Positions 1 to 6,819 of a DNA stretch of 17,262 nt are shown here, in pieces (the stretch's first letter is position 1; every line of letters starts with the position of its first letter). The stretch is from an uncultured Clostridium sp. GTDB taxonomy: Bacteria; Cyanobacteriota; Vampirovibrionia; Gastranaerophilales; Gastranaerophilaceae. A model generated the notes under the pieces. The model worked only from the letters and a program-made list of their open reading frames with translations. It was not told where the DNA came from and made no database searches. The stretch lies in assembly GCA_958449715.1 (NCBI GenBank), contig CAUDIU010000037.1, positions 1 through 17,262 of the forward strand. Reading direction: 5' to 3'. Both the position numbers and the translations under genes were made by a program.

Positions 1-171
1 CACTGGTCTAATCTTGCTAAAAATAACAGCAAGAGTTTCATTTACTTTCTCATAACTTGTCGTCTGAGCTGGCTGCAAAAATTCAGGTACAATCTTCACA
101 TATTTTCCAGCAGCATAAGCACTAGAAGACATAAGTAATAATATCGAACACAATATAAATAACTTTTTCAT
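1..171 (-). CDS. N-terminus of an exported protein of unknown function (cut by window edge)
   Basis: The reverse strand reads open from an ATG at 171 to the window edge, giving 57 residues. The first 20 form a textbook Sec signal peptide: two Lys after Met, a long Leu/Ile/Met core, then Ser-Ser-Ala-Tyr-Ala before Ala, so signal peptidase I cleavage after Ala20 is expected. There is no lipobox Cys after the core, so the mature protein is probably soluble periplasmic or secreted. A GGAG ribosome binding site (179-182) lies 7 nt before the start, which supports both the frame and the start. The mature part begins with a Lys/Val/Pro segment that I do not recognise. The gene is divergent from the next one; the roughly 210 bp between them must hold both promoters. 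Function is unknown because most of the protein lies outside the window. Confidence 0.8.
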   Translation of the reverse strand, partial: MKKLFILCSILLLMSSSAYAAGKYVKIVPEFLQPAQTTSYEKVNETLAVIFSKIRPV

Positions 172-325
172 AATATAACTCCATTGACATAATAACACAA
201 ACATACAGCTTTTAACATTTTCTGGAATTCGGCATCAACTTAAATTTAAGAAATGTAAAATTATAAACTAAATTTATAAAGATAAAACAAAAACATCCGT
301 CAATAATTTTGTCAAAAAATTGACT

Positions 326-353
326 TTAAACAAAAAGTCATTAAACAAAAAGT
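326..353 (+). repeat. Tandem 13-bp direct repeat, period 15, upstream of the Ser/Gln-rich gene
   Basis: TTAAACAAAAAGT occurs twice without mismatch, at 326-338 and 341-353, separated by 2 bp. Just upstream is a small inverted repeat, GTCAA-AAAA-TTGAC (311-324). The second copy ends 17 bp before the ribosome binding site at 371-376. TTGACT (320-325) could be a -35 box, but no convincing -10 follows at the right distance. The repeats could be a regulator site with half-sites about one and a half helical turns apart, or simple AT-rich slippage. Confidence 0.6.
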
Positions 354-383
354 AGAAAGTAAGAATATTGAAAGGATGTGGGT

Positions 384-881
384 ATGTCATCTATTAGTTC
401 AATTAGCAGCACACAAGCAGCCTCGGTGTCAACCTATAAAAGCGAAGAGCTCAGTTCTTCTACCAAATTAAAACTGGAAGCATTAGGTATTGACCCGACA
501 ACTGTAACCTCAGAAGCTCAAGCTCAAAGTTTAATAGCTCAAGCTGAAGCTACAAAACAACAACAAAATTCAGGACAACAACAAGGAGGAGGTAATTCAT
601 CAGAACAAGAACTTTTATCAGAAGCAAAAACACTTGCATCTGCAGTTGGAGTAAGCGTTTCATCTAATGACAGTTTAGACGATATTATAGATAATATTTC
701 CGATCAAATTCAGGTTATGCTGAATTCAGGGGATCAATCTAAAATATCAGCTGCTCAAGGATATCAAGCTCAATTGGCAAGTCTTTCTGATAGGGTAGAC
801 TCTGTTCAAAATACACAACAAAATATTTTTAACGCAATGGATATGATTTCCTTAAGCAATAAATATGCTTTAGGATTATAG
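384..881 (+). CDS. Ser/Gln-rich protein of unknown function
   Basis: This is a 165-residue protein with no signal peptide and no membrane segment. I prefer ATG 384 over the in-frame GTG at 378, because AAAGGA (371-376) is 7 nt from the ATG but would nearly abut the GTG. The layout is a Ser/Thr-rich head (1-25), a probably helical Ala/Gln-rich part with the motif Leu-Gly-Ile-Asp-Pro (about 33-37), a low-complexity Gln/Gly/Ser stretch (about 58-73), then two more predicted helical segments (about 76-112 and 113-155) and a short hydrophobic C-terminal tail. The composition suggests a flexible, partly coiled-coil protein, perhaps structural or an unconventionally secreted substrate, but nothing in the sequence proves that. 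I recognise no catalytic motif. It stands alone between divergent and convergent neighbours and ends in its own terminator. The reading frame is secure; the function is unknown. Confidence 0.8.
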   Translation: MSSISSISSTQAASVSTYKSEELSSSTKLKLEALGIDPTTVTSEAQAQSLIAQAEATKQQQNSGQQQGGGNSSEQELLSEAKTLASAVGVSVSSNDSLDDIIDNISDQIQVMLNSGDQSKISAAQGYQAQLASLSDRVDSVQNTQQNIFNAMDMISLSNKYALGL

Positions 882-911
882 AAAAATTATTTCTAACAAA
901 CAAAATTTTAG

Positions 912-941
912 AAGGGTTTCATTAAATTATGAAACCCTTTT
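912..941. terminator. Bidirectional hairpin terminator between convergent genes
   Basis: An 11-bp perfect stem (912-922 with 929-939) around a 6-nt loop is followed on the + strand by TTTT. It lies between the stops of two convergent genes. A second, outer pairing surrounds it: TCTAACAAAC (892-901) against GCTTGTTAGA (944-953), with one mismatch. The T-tract on the + strand is short; on the - strand the stem is followed by mixed A/T, so termination is more certain for the Ser/Gln-rich gene. Confidence 0.75.
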
Positions 942-948
942 GTGCTTG

Positions 949-1515
949 TTAGATTTCTGCATTTAATTCTTTCAAAACTTTACAAGGATTTCCAACTGCA
1001 ACAACATTTGATGGGATATCTTTTGTCACAACACTACCAGCTCCTATCACAACATTATCACCGATTGTAACACCAGGCATTACACAAACATTTCCCCCAA
1101 TCCAAACGTTATTCCCAACAGTTATCGGATAAGCATACTCAATTCCAGCATTTCTTGTTTTAACATCTAATGGATGACCTGCAGTATAAAATCCGCAATT
1201 TGGACCAATAAATACATTATCCCCGAATTTAACTTTTGCAGGATCTAAAATTACGCAATTGTGATTAGAATAAAAATTTTCACCAATTTCAATATTATAA
1301 CCATAATCGCATCTAAAATCCGGCTCAATCAAAAAATTTTCTCCAGTTTTTCCTAATAATTGCTTTAATACGGATTTCCTTTCTTCTACATTATCAGGAG
1401 AAAGGTTATTATATTTATGACATAGACACTTACAATGCATTCTCTCATCTATTAACTCTTTATCATAATTTGCATCGTATAATTGCCCGCTCAACATTTT
1501 TTCTTTTTCTCTCAT
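949..1515 (-). CDS. maa: Maltose/galactoside O-acetyltransferase (left-handed beta-helix)
   Basis: This 188-residue protein belongs to the Maa/LacA/NodL sugar acetyltransferases, which move an acetyl group from acetyl-CoA to a sugar hydroxyl in the cytoplasm. The N-terminal Mac domain is typical (Glu-Lys-Glu-Lys-Met-Leu then Gly-x-Leu-Tyr-Asp, residues 3-14). Hexapeptide repeats follow from about residue 62 to 175. The catalytic His is His114 in Thr-Ala-Gly-His-Pro-Leu-Asp, and the C-terminal Gly-Asn-Pro-Cys-Lys CoA-binding turn is present. The start is ATG 1515: AAGGAG (1525-1530) sits 9 nt upstream, and the family's usual N-terminus begins here. A TTG 24 bp further upstream would place the ribosome site inside the gene. 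Length is normal for the family. The exact sugar acceptor cannot be read from sequence. It is a single gene, convergent with the preceding one and divergent from the MlaA fusion. Confidence 0.93.
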   Translation of the reverse strand: MREKEKMLSGQLYDANYDKELIDERMHCKCLCHKYNNLSPDNVEERKSVLKQLLGKTGENFLIEPDFRCDYGYNIEIGENFYSNHNCVILDPAKVKFGDNVFIGPNCGFYTAGHPLDVKTRNAGIEYAYPITVGNNVWIGGNVCVMPGVTIGDNVVIGAGSVVTKDIPSNVVAVGNPCKVLKELNAEI

Positions 1516-1540
1516 TAATACATTCTCCTTATTTGCCAAA

Positions 1541-1549
1541 ATAATATCA
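1541..1549 (-). promoter_or_regulatory. Possible extended -10 promoter of maa
   Basis: On the - strand TG-A-TATTAT (1549 to 1541) matches an extended -10 element. Transcription would begin near 1534, leaving a leader of about 19 nt that still contains the AAGGAG site. There is no good -35, as is usual for extended -10 promoters. The prediction is from sequence only. Confidence 0.4.
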
Positions 1550-1636
1550 CAAAAAATACCCTGACGAGTAATGCCATTTATTCATCAACAAAACAGAATA
1601 ATATGAAACACAATCAGAAAATAAGTCAGGTCAAAA

Positions 1637-3754
1637 ATGTTAAAAAAATTTTTTATAATTCTAATCTTTTTACTAATTTCAACAAACATCTCAAACAGTG
1701 AAGAATTAATTAAACAACAAGGTAAAATCCCCGATTATTCATACATATATCTAGGACCTGACAAATATGAAAAATTTAATAGAAAAGTTTTTGCATTTAA
1801 CCTCGGATTAAACAAATATGCAATAAGACCAGTACATATTCTATGGTGTTCTATTTTGCCTGAATACGGAATAGAAAGAATTCAAAGTGCCTATCAAAAC
1901 ATAGAATACCCCAAAAGATTAGTCAGCAGCCTTATCCAAAAAGATTTTAAAACTACAAAAAGTGAAACAGCTAGATTTCTTACAAATACAACTCTTGGAT
2001 TAGGAGGAATGTTTGATCCAGCTAAAAGTATTTTTAAAATCGAGCCCATAAATGAAGATATGGAACAAGCTCTTACAAAATGCAAATGTAATTCAGGATC
2101 TTACATTGTATTACCTGTTATGAACGGGACAACAGCAAGAGGTGTTGCTGGGAAAATCCTTGACACATCACTAAATCCGACAACATACGTAGGCACTCCT
2201 GTATTAGCTATGGTAAAAGCAGGTTTAACAGTCAACAGAACAAGCACAATGCAACCTCTTATCAAAATGGTAGAATCGACATATGCTGACCCTTATGATA
2301 TCGCAAAAAAAATGTATGGCGTTGAAAATTACATTAAATCAAATAACTTTGATAGAAAGGAAATTCTCGCAAAAGGGTTTGAAATCGCGCAAGAAGAAAT
2401 TGCAAATAATAAAATTAATAATAATGAAAGTACACTTGATATAAAAGAACAGAATAAAAACGAAATAAATAACGAAGAAAAACTCACAGTTGCTGAAATT
2501 TTAAAAGGCGGAACAAATATTGATAATATTATATTGAAAAGTTATAACCTTGAAAATTCTCAACTTATGGCAGATATGCTCTTATTTGACTACAATCCTC
2601 AAAATCCAATAGTTGATTCTATGCGTACTGCCTTATTTGATATTCCAGAAAAAGACAAATCTATTTGGAATGAAATGTCAATATGGAACAGATGTTTTAC
2701 TAAACAAATAAAAACTTCATCTGTAAATATTACTCCTGAAAAAGAAAATTATAAATTCAGATATATTCTACAAAAAGATAAAAATTCCCCGCTTGCAATA
2801 ATTTACCCGTCAATTGGTGAAGGAATAGTTTCAGAACATTCTGCCGTATTTGCGAAAATATTTTATGATGCAGGGTATTCCGTAATAATTCAAGGAAGCC
2901 ATTTTCAATGGGAATTTGTAAAAAGTATGCCTGATAATTATGCTCCAGGAATTCCTGCACAAGATGCTGAATACTTAAGATTAGTAACTTCTAAAATTAT
3001 TAATCAACTTGAGAAAAAATATAATTGTAAATTCCAAGAAAAAATCTTAATCGGAACATCATTTGGAGCTCTTACAACTTTATTTGTAGCGGATAAAGAA
3101 TATAAAAATAATACTTTAAATATTACAAAATACATCTCAATCTGCCCTCCTATTGAGCTTGTATATGCTATGGAACAGGTAGACAAAGGCATTGATAAAT
3201 GGGATCGAAACACTGAAAATTTAAAAAATACAGCAGCTAAAACCGCAGCAAAAGTGGTCCAACTTGTAGAGAAAAAAGAAGATAACAAGAATTTCAACAT
3301 AAATGCACTTCCATTCACAGAAGAAGAAGGACTTTTGATTACAAGTTTTGTAATGCATCAAAAATTGTCTGATTTGATATTTACAATTGAACAAACTAAA
3401 AAAAATCAAAAAACTGACATCTATGAAAAAATTTATAATATGAATTATGAAGACTATGTAAGGAAATATGTGCTTGGGAATAATTACAAAACACTTGAAG
3501 ATTTAAGATTTGATTCAAGTATCCTATCTTTATCAGACTATCTGCAAAATAACAATAATTATAAAATATATCATTCTTTAAATGACTATTTAGTAAACCA
3601 TAGTCAATTAAAAAAGTTAAAACTATGCACAGGCAAAAAAACTGTAATTTTAAATAACGGAGCTCATCTTGGATTTTTATATACAAACGAATTCATAAAT
3701 GAACTTAAAAAAGATATAGCAATTCCTAACAAAATAGCAAATTCTAAAAATTAA
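1637..3754 (+). CDS. mlaA: MlaA (VacJ) phospholipid-transport domain fused to an alpha/beta-hydrolase domain
   Basis: This 705-residue exported protein has two domains. Residues 1-22 are a signal peptide without a lipobox Cys. Residues about 28-235 match MlaA: Phe-Asn-Arg followed by Phe-x-Phe-Asn, the Arg-Pro-Val helix, Arg-Phe-Leu-x-Asn-Thr-x-Leu-Gly-x-Gly-Gly-Met-x-Asp-Pro, and the closing Asp-Pro-Tyr. MlaA removes misplaced outer-leaflet phospholipid and is normally about 250 residues. After an Asn/Glu/Lys-rich linker (about 240-285) and a less clear region, residues about 370-700 look like an alpha/beta-hydrolase: nucleophile elbow Gly-Thr-Ser-Phe-Gly with Ser475, acid Asp650 in His-Ser-Leu-Asn-Asp, and His677 in Gly-Ala-His-Leu-Gly, in canonical order. 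I infer a periplasmic lipase, phospholipase or acyl-ester hydrolase acting on lipid handled by the MlaA part; the substrate is not proven. No mlaBCDEF genes lie nearby. The frame is intact throughout, so it is a true fusion unless the assembly is wrong. The stop overlaps the next, convergent gene by 4 bp. Confidence 0.85.
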   Translation: MLKKFFIILIFLLISTNISNSEELIKQQGKIPDYSYIYLGPDKYEKFNRKVFAFNLGLNKYAIRPVHILWCSILPEYGIERIQSAYQNIEYPKRLVSSLIQKDFKTTKSETARFLTNTTLGLGGMFDPAKSIFKIEPINEDMEQALTKCKCNSGSYIVLPVMNGTTARGVAGKILDTSLNPTTYVGTPVLAMVKAGLTVNRTSTMQPLIKMVESTYADPYDIAKKMYGVENYIKSNNFDRKEILAKGFEIAQEEIANNKINNNESTLDIKEQNKNEINNEEKLTVAEILKGGTNIDNIILKSYNLENSQLMADMLLFDYNPQNPIVDSMRTALFDIPEKDKSIWNEMSIWNRCFTKQIKTSSVNITPEKENYKFRYILQKDKNSPLAIIYPSIGEGIVSEHSAVFAKIFYDAGYSVIIQGSHFQWEFVKSMPDNYAPGIPAQDAEYLRLVTSKIINQLEKKYNCKFQEKILIGTSFGALTTLFVADKEYKNNTLNITKYISICPPIELVYAMEQVDKGIDKWDRNTENLKNTAAKTAAKVVQLVEKKEDNKNFNINALPFTEEEGLLITSFVMHQKLSDLIFTIEQTKKNQKTDIYEKIYNMNYEDYVRKYVLGNNYKTLEDLRFDSSILSLSDYLQNNNNYKIYHSLNDYLVNHSQLKKLKLCTGKKTVILNNGAHLGFLYTNEFINELKKDIAIPNKIANSKN

Positions 3755-4407
3755 ATATGCTTACTAGCCCAATTTATAATTTTTTCAAAATAGAATTCAG
3801 TATTCCCTATAATATCCAAAGAATCCCAATTAATATTTACAAGCAGAATTTCTTTATCTTCACCATCCAACTCCATCAAAAGTTCTTTTTTAGAACCCAT
3901 ATATTCTGAATTTTTGAGATAATAAATTGCCTGCAAAATAAAAAATGCACATTTATAACCTTGTGATAAAACTTCAATGTCACGGTTTTCAAACAAATAT
4001 CCATGGCACATTTGATGATACAAATTAGCAGAATTTATCTTAATAGCATTTACAATATCTGCTCTGCCTAAAGCTGGTATAAAATGAAATAAACTGCCAT
4101 GTAATGGAATTGTATCATTAACTAATTGGAACAGGTCATGTTTTGGCCAATTATAAATTTCTTTTTCTCCAGATATAAAGCCACAAACTTTTTCATAAAA
4201 AGGCATCGAATGAACTATTTTTTTATATTCGACTAAATCTTCAAAAGTTAATCTATCCAAAATTATTACAATATCAACATCGCTATTCTCGGTTGCCTCT
4301 CCTCTTTTGTAACTACCCTGAAGACCGACAAACTTTATACGCGAATTGAATTGATCAAATAATTTTTTGGTAAAATCCTGTAACCAAACTTCTATATTAA
4401 ATTCCAT
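3751..4407 (-). CDS. Nucleotidyltransferase-fold protein (Pol beta superfamily)
   Basis: This 218-residue protein carries the minimal nucleotidyltransferase signature near its N-terminus: Gly31-Ser32, then Gly36, then Ser42-Asp43-Val-Asp45, the two acidic residues that bind metal. The remainder (about 60-218) is helical and resembles the C-terminal part of small AadA/KNT-like or MNT-type proteins. It could modify a small molecule, a protein or tRNA ends; the sequence does not decide, and I would not call it an antibiotic-resistance gene. No HEPN partner gene lies next to it, which argues against a MNT/HEPN toxin-antitoxin pair. The start ATG 4407 has no ribosome binding site. It follows a strong promoter by only 6 bp, so the mRNA is predicted to be leaderless. 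The next in-frame Met lies past the catalytic motif. The stop overlaps the end of the MlaA fusion by 4 bp on the other strand. Confidence 0.8.
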   Translation of the reverse strand: MEFNIEVWLQDFTKKLFDQFNSRIKFVGLQGSYKRGEATENSDVDIVIILDRLTFEDLVEYKKIVHSMPFYEKVCGFISGEKEIYNWPKHDLFQLVNDTIPLHGSLFHFIPALGRADIVNAIKINSANLYHQMCHGYLFENRDIEVLSQGYKCAFFILQAIYYLKNSEYMGSKKELLMELDGEDKEILLVNINWDSLDIIGNTEFYFEKIINWASKHI

Positions 4408-4413
4408 AAAATT

Positions 4414-4442
4414 ATTATAATAATTTTTCTTTAAAATATCAA
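4414..4442 (-). promoter_or_regulatory. Near-consensus sigma-70 promoter giving a leaderless mRNA
   Basis: On the - strand TTGATA (4442-4437), a 17-bp spacer and TATAAT (4419-4414) match the sigma-70 consensus at 11 of 12 bases. Six bases separate the -10 from the ATG at 4407, so the expected first transcribed base is the A of the start codon. No Shine-Dalgarno sequence could fit in such a transcript. Confidence 0.75.
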
Positions 4443-4544
4443 CAATACAAAAAAATTAGTAAGCTGGAATAATATACTGTGTATCAAAAAAAATAATATT
4501 ATATATAAATATAATTATATTATTAACTAGAAGAAAGGAATATT

Positions 4545-5516
4545 ATGAAAAACGCTTCAGATTGTTCTAATTGCATAAATTATGGAAAAGTCGTAATTGT
4601 AGGCTGTGGTTTTGTTGGCTCTGCATCTGCATTCAGTTTAATGGAAAGCGGGCTATTTACAGAAATTGTAATGATTGATGCAGATAAAAGCCGAGCAGAA
4701 GGAGAAGCTCTTGACATTAGCCATGGAATCCCATTTGCAAGACCAATGAAAATATATGCTGGGGATTATGAAGATATTAATAATGCAGCAATAGTAATTG
4801 TCACTGCAGGTGCAAATCAACAACCTGGAGAAACAAGACTAGACTTGGTAGAAAAAAACATCAAAATATTTCAATCAATAATCCCCGAAATATCAAAAAG
4901 AGATTTTAAGGGAATTCTATTAATAGTATCTAATCCTGTAGATATACTTACTTATGTAGCTTTAAAATTGAGCGGATTACCTCAAAATAGAGTAATAGGT
5001 TCTGGCACAGTACTTGATACAGCAAGATTAAAATATGCTATAGGACAACACTTAAATATAGACAGCAGAAGCGTACATGCATTCATTATAGGCGAACACG
5101 GAGATAGTGAAATAGCAGCTTGGAGCAGTGCAAATATTTCAGGAGTTCCCCTAAACACATTCTGCGAAATGCGAGGTCATTATGACCACAAATCAGCTAC
5201 AGAAAAAATTGCAGAAGATGTTAAAAATAGCGCTTATGAAATTATTTCAAGAAAAAAAGCAACAAATTACGGCATAGCAATGTCTGTAAAACGAATTTGT
5301 GAAGCAATTATAAGAGATGAAAAATCAATTCTACCAATATCATCTATGATGCAAGGGGAATATGGTATAAATGATGTCGTATTGAGTATGCCTGCAATTG
5401 TCGGCATAAATGGTGTAGAAAATCATATCCCAATATCATTGAACAAAACAGAAATAGAAAATCTACATAAATCTGCAGAAACACTAAAAAATATTCTGAA
5501 TAAAAACACCCTATAA
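4545..5516 (+). CDS. ldh: L-lactate dehydrogenase (NAD-dependent)
   Basis: This 323-residue cytoplasmic enzyme reduces pyruvate to L-lactate and regenerates NAD+ during fermentation. The Rossmann glycines Gly20-x-Gly22-x-x-Gly25 and Asp45, which selects NAD over NADP, are present. The substrate loop reads Asn-Gln-Gln-Pro-Gly-Glu-Thr-Arg: Gln92 at the specificity position marks lactate rather than malate dehydrogenase (which has Arg there), and Arg98 polarises the carbonyl. Asp158 and Arg161 (Leu-Asp-Thr-Ala-Arg) and the catalytic His185 (Gly-Glu-His-Gly-Asp) complete the site. Of the bacterial fructose-bisphosphate site, His178 is kept but the usual Arg two residues after the substrate Arg is Lys163, so allostery is uncertain. 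An extra N-terminal segment of about 12 residues carries Cys7-x-x-Cys10. The ribosome site AAAGGA (4534-4539) lies 5 nt before ATG 4545. It is a single gene in an AT-rich setting. Confidence 0.95.
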   Translation: MKNASDCSNCINYGKVVIVGCGFVGSASAFSLMESGLFTEIVMIDADKSRAEGEALDISHGIPFARPMKIYAGDYEDINNAAIVIVTAGANQQPGETRLDLVEKNIKIFQSIIPEISKRDFKGILLIVSNPVDILTYVALKLSGLPQNRVIGSGTVLDTARLKYAIGQHLNIDSRSVHAFIIGEHGDSEIAAWSSANISGVPLNTFCEMRGHYDHKSATEKIAEDVKNSAYEIISRKKATNYGIAMSVKRICEAIIRDEKSILPISSMMQGEYGINDVVLSMPAIVGINGVENHIPISLNKTEIENLHKSAETLKNILNKNTL

Positions 5517-5549
5517 TTACCTTAATACTGCAAATGATTGATTATAATA

Positions 5550-5571
5550 TGTACTTATTGACATAAGCACA
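5550..5571. promoter_or_regulatory. Imperfect 22-bp palindrome over the -35 of the RND operon (candidate operator)
   Basis: TGTACTTAT (5550-5558), TGAC (5559-5562) and ATAAGCACA (5563-5571) form an inverted repeat with 8 of 9 arms matching. It sits on the -35 box of the efflux promoter (TTGACA, 5558-5563). Size, symmetry and position fit a dimeric repressor such as a TetR- or MarR-type regulator, which often control RND pumps. No regulator gene is adjacent, so the partner is unknown. Confidence 0.5.
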
Positions 5572-5586
5572 ATAATAAATTACGAT
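5558..5586 (+). promoter_or_regulatory. Promoter of the RND efflux operon
   Basis: TTGACA (5558-5563) matches the -35 consensus perfectly. A 17-bp spacer leads to TACGAT (5581-5586), a fair -10. The expected start of transcription is near 5593, giving a leader of about 45 nt with a Shine-Dalgarno-rich GGAGAGAGGG (5624-5633) before the ATG at 5638. A small perfect inverted repeat, GTAGA-AAAA-TCTAC (5591-5604), lies at the predicted start site. Confidence 0.65.
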
Positions 5587-5637
5587 TAAAGTAGAAAAAT
5601 CTACCAGATTACCTTACAAAATTGGAGAGAGGGAAGT

Positions 5638-6789
5638 ATGAAATATCAAATGACAAGAAAAAAATGGGGAATACTTATTTTGGCAGTAATTATTGTGCCA
5701 ATAATTTATAATAAAACATCTGGAATTATTGCTGCAATCGCACAAAGACGAGCAATGTTAATGCCAAAAGAAGTAGAAGTAGGAACCCCACATATTGAAG
5801 AGGTAAATGTATCTGCAGAATCTACAGGCAGAGTAGAAGCAGAATATTCTGTAGACCTTGTAGCAAGAGTTCCTGGATTTTTACTAAAAAAATATTTTAA
5901 AGAAGGTGACTTTGTAAAAAAAGGTCAAGTTCTATTCCAAATCGATCCTAGAGAATACCAAATTGAAGTAAATAACTCCCAAGCAAACGTAAATCAATAC
6001 AGTGCATTATTAAAAAATGCTCAACAAGAATTAAACAGAGCTAACGCTCTTGTAAAAGAAGATTTAATTAGCAGATCTGATGTAGACCAAAGCCTTGCAT
6101 CAAGAAACCAAAATAAAGCTCTCTACGATGCAGCTAGACAACAACTTGAATTAGCTAAAGTAAATTTAGGTTACACAAAAATAAAATCTCCAATTGACGG
6201 AAGAATAGGCAAAGTAAATATTACAGAAGGGAATTACGTAACTGCTACATCTGGCTCTTTAGTAAACATATCAAGTGTAAATCCTGTATTTGTAACATTC
6301 AGCTTAAAAAGTGATGACTTTGTAAGACTTTTAAAAGCTAGTAACAAATTCAAAGATGCAAAAGTTGAAGTTCAATTTGATGGCGGATCTTGGTATGACA
6401 AAATAGGTAAAGTAAATTTTGTAGATAATAAAATTGATAAAAATTCAGGATCAGTAACTTTAAGAGCTACATTTGACAATTCAAAAGGCTGGTTAGTTCC
6501 AGGAGCTTATATGAAAGTTAAAATAACTGCTCCTAAATTGGTTAAATATATGACAGTTCCTCAAGCTAGCACAAAAGGGGATGCTATGAGCGGGTACTAT
6601 GTATGGGCTGTAGAAGATAATAAAGCTGTTAAGAAAAATATCAAAGTTTCAGATGCGATAGATAACAATTGGGTAGTTAACAGCGGTTTGAATCTCGATG
6701 ATACAATTGTTCTTTCTGGTATTCAAAATATAGCAGTAGAAGGACAAAAATTAAAACCTATACAAAAAACAGAAGAAAAAGCTCAATAA
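5638..6789 (+). CDS. RND efflux periplasmic adaptor (AcrA/MexA family, HlyD-like)
   Basis: This 383-residue adaptor would bridge the inner-membrane pump and the outer-membrane channel. Residues about 10-24 form a hydrophobic anchor with Lys/Arg before it and no lipobox Cys, so the protein is probably held by an uncleaved N-terminal helix, unlike lipidated AcrA. Next come the first half of the lipoyl domain (about 65-103, with Glu-Gly-Asp-x-Val-Lys-Lys-Gly-Gln), an alpha-hairpin coiled coil (about 105-175), the second lipoyl half (Ile-Lys-Ser-Pro-Ile-Asp-Gly-Arg-Ile-Gly, about 182-192), a beta-barrel (about 215-300) and the membrane-proximal domain to the end. Length is typical. It is the first gene of a three-gene operon, 30 bp ahead of the pump gene. 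The pump's substrate cannot be read from sequence. Confidence 0.95.
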   Translation: MKYQMTRKKWGILILAVIIVPIIYNKTSGIIAAIAQRRAMLMPKEVEVGTPHIEEVNVSAESTGRVEAEYSVDLVARVPGFLLKKYFKEGDFVKKGQVLFQIDPREYQIEVNNSQANVNQYSALLKNAQQELNRANALVKEDLISRSDVDQSLASRNQNKALYDAARQQLELAKVNLGYTKIKSPIDGRIGKVNITEGNYVTATSGSLVNISSVNPVFVTFSLKSDDFVRLLKASNKFKDAKVEVQFDGGSWYDKIGKVNFVDNKIDKNSGSVTLRATFDNSKGWLVPGAYMKVKITAPKLVKYMTVPQASTKGDAMSGYYVWAVEDNKAVKKNIKVSDAIDNNWVVNSGLNLDDTIVLSGIQNIAVEGQKLKPIQKTEEKAQ

Positions 6790-6819
6790 TAATTTATAAA
6801 TTAACAGGAAATATAGTGT

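Noticed and set aside
3004..3686. Several overlapping open frames of 60-105 codons on the - strand inside the MlaA-hydrolase gene
   Set aside because: They lie opposite a long, motif-bearing gene, have no ribosome sites and show biased, Phe/Tyr/Cys-rich composition typical of antisense shadows.
3751..4407. Antibiotic-resistance adenylyltransferase or MNT/HEPN toxin-antitoxin member
   Set aside because: Only the general nucleotidyltransferase signature is visible, no HEPN partner gene is adjacent, and no drug-specific motif is recognisable.
4491..4523. AT-only near-palindrome upstream of ldh (AATAATAT ... ATATTATT) and a TATAAT at 4510-4515
   Set aside because: No matching -35 is found and such patterns arise easily in sequence made only of A and T; not listed as a promoter.
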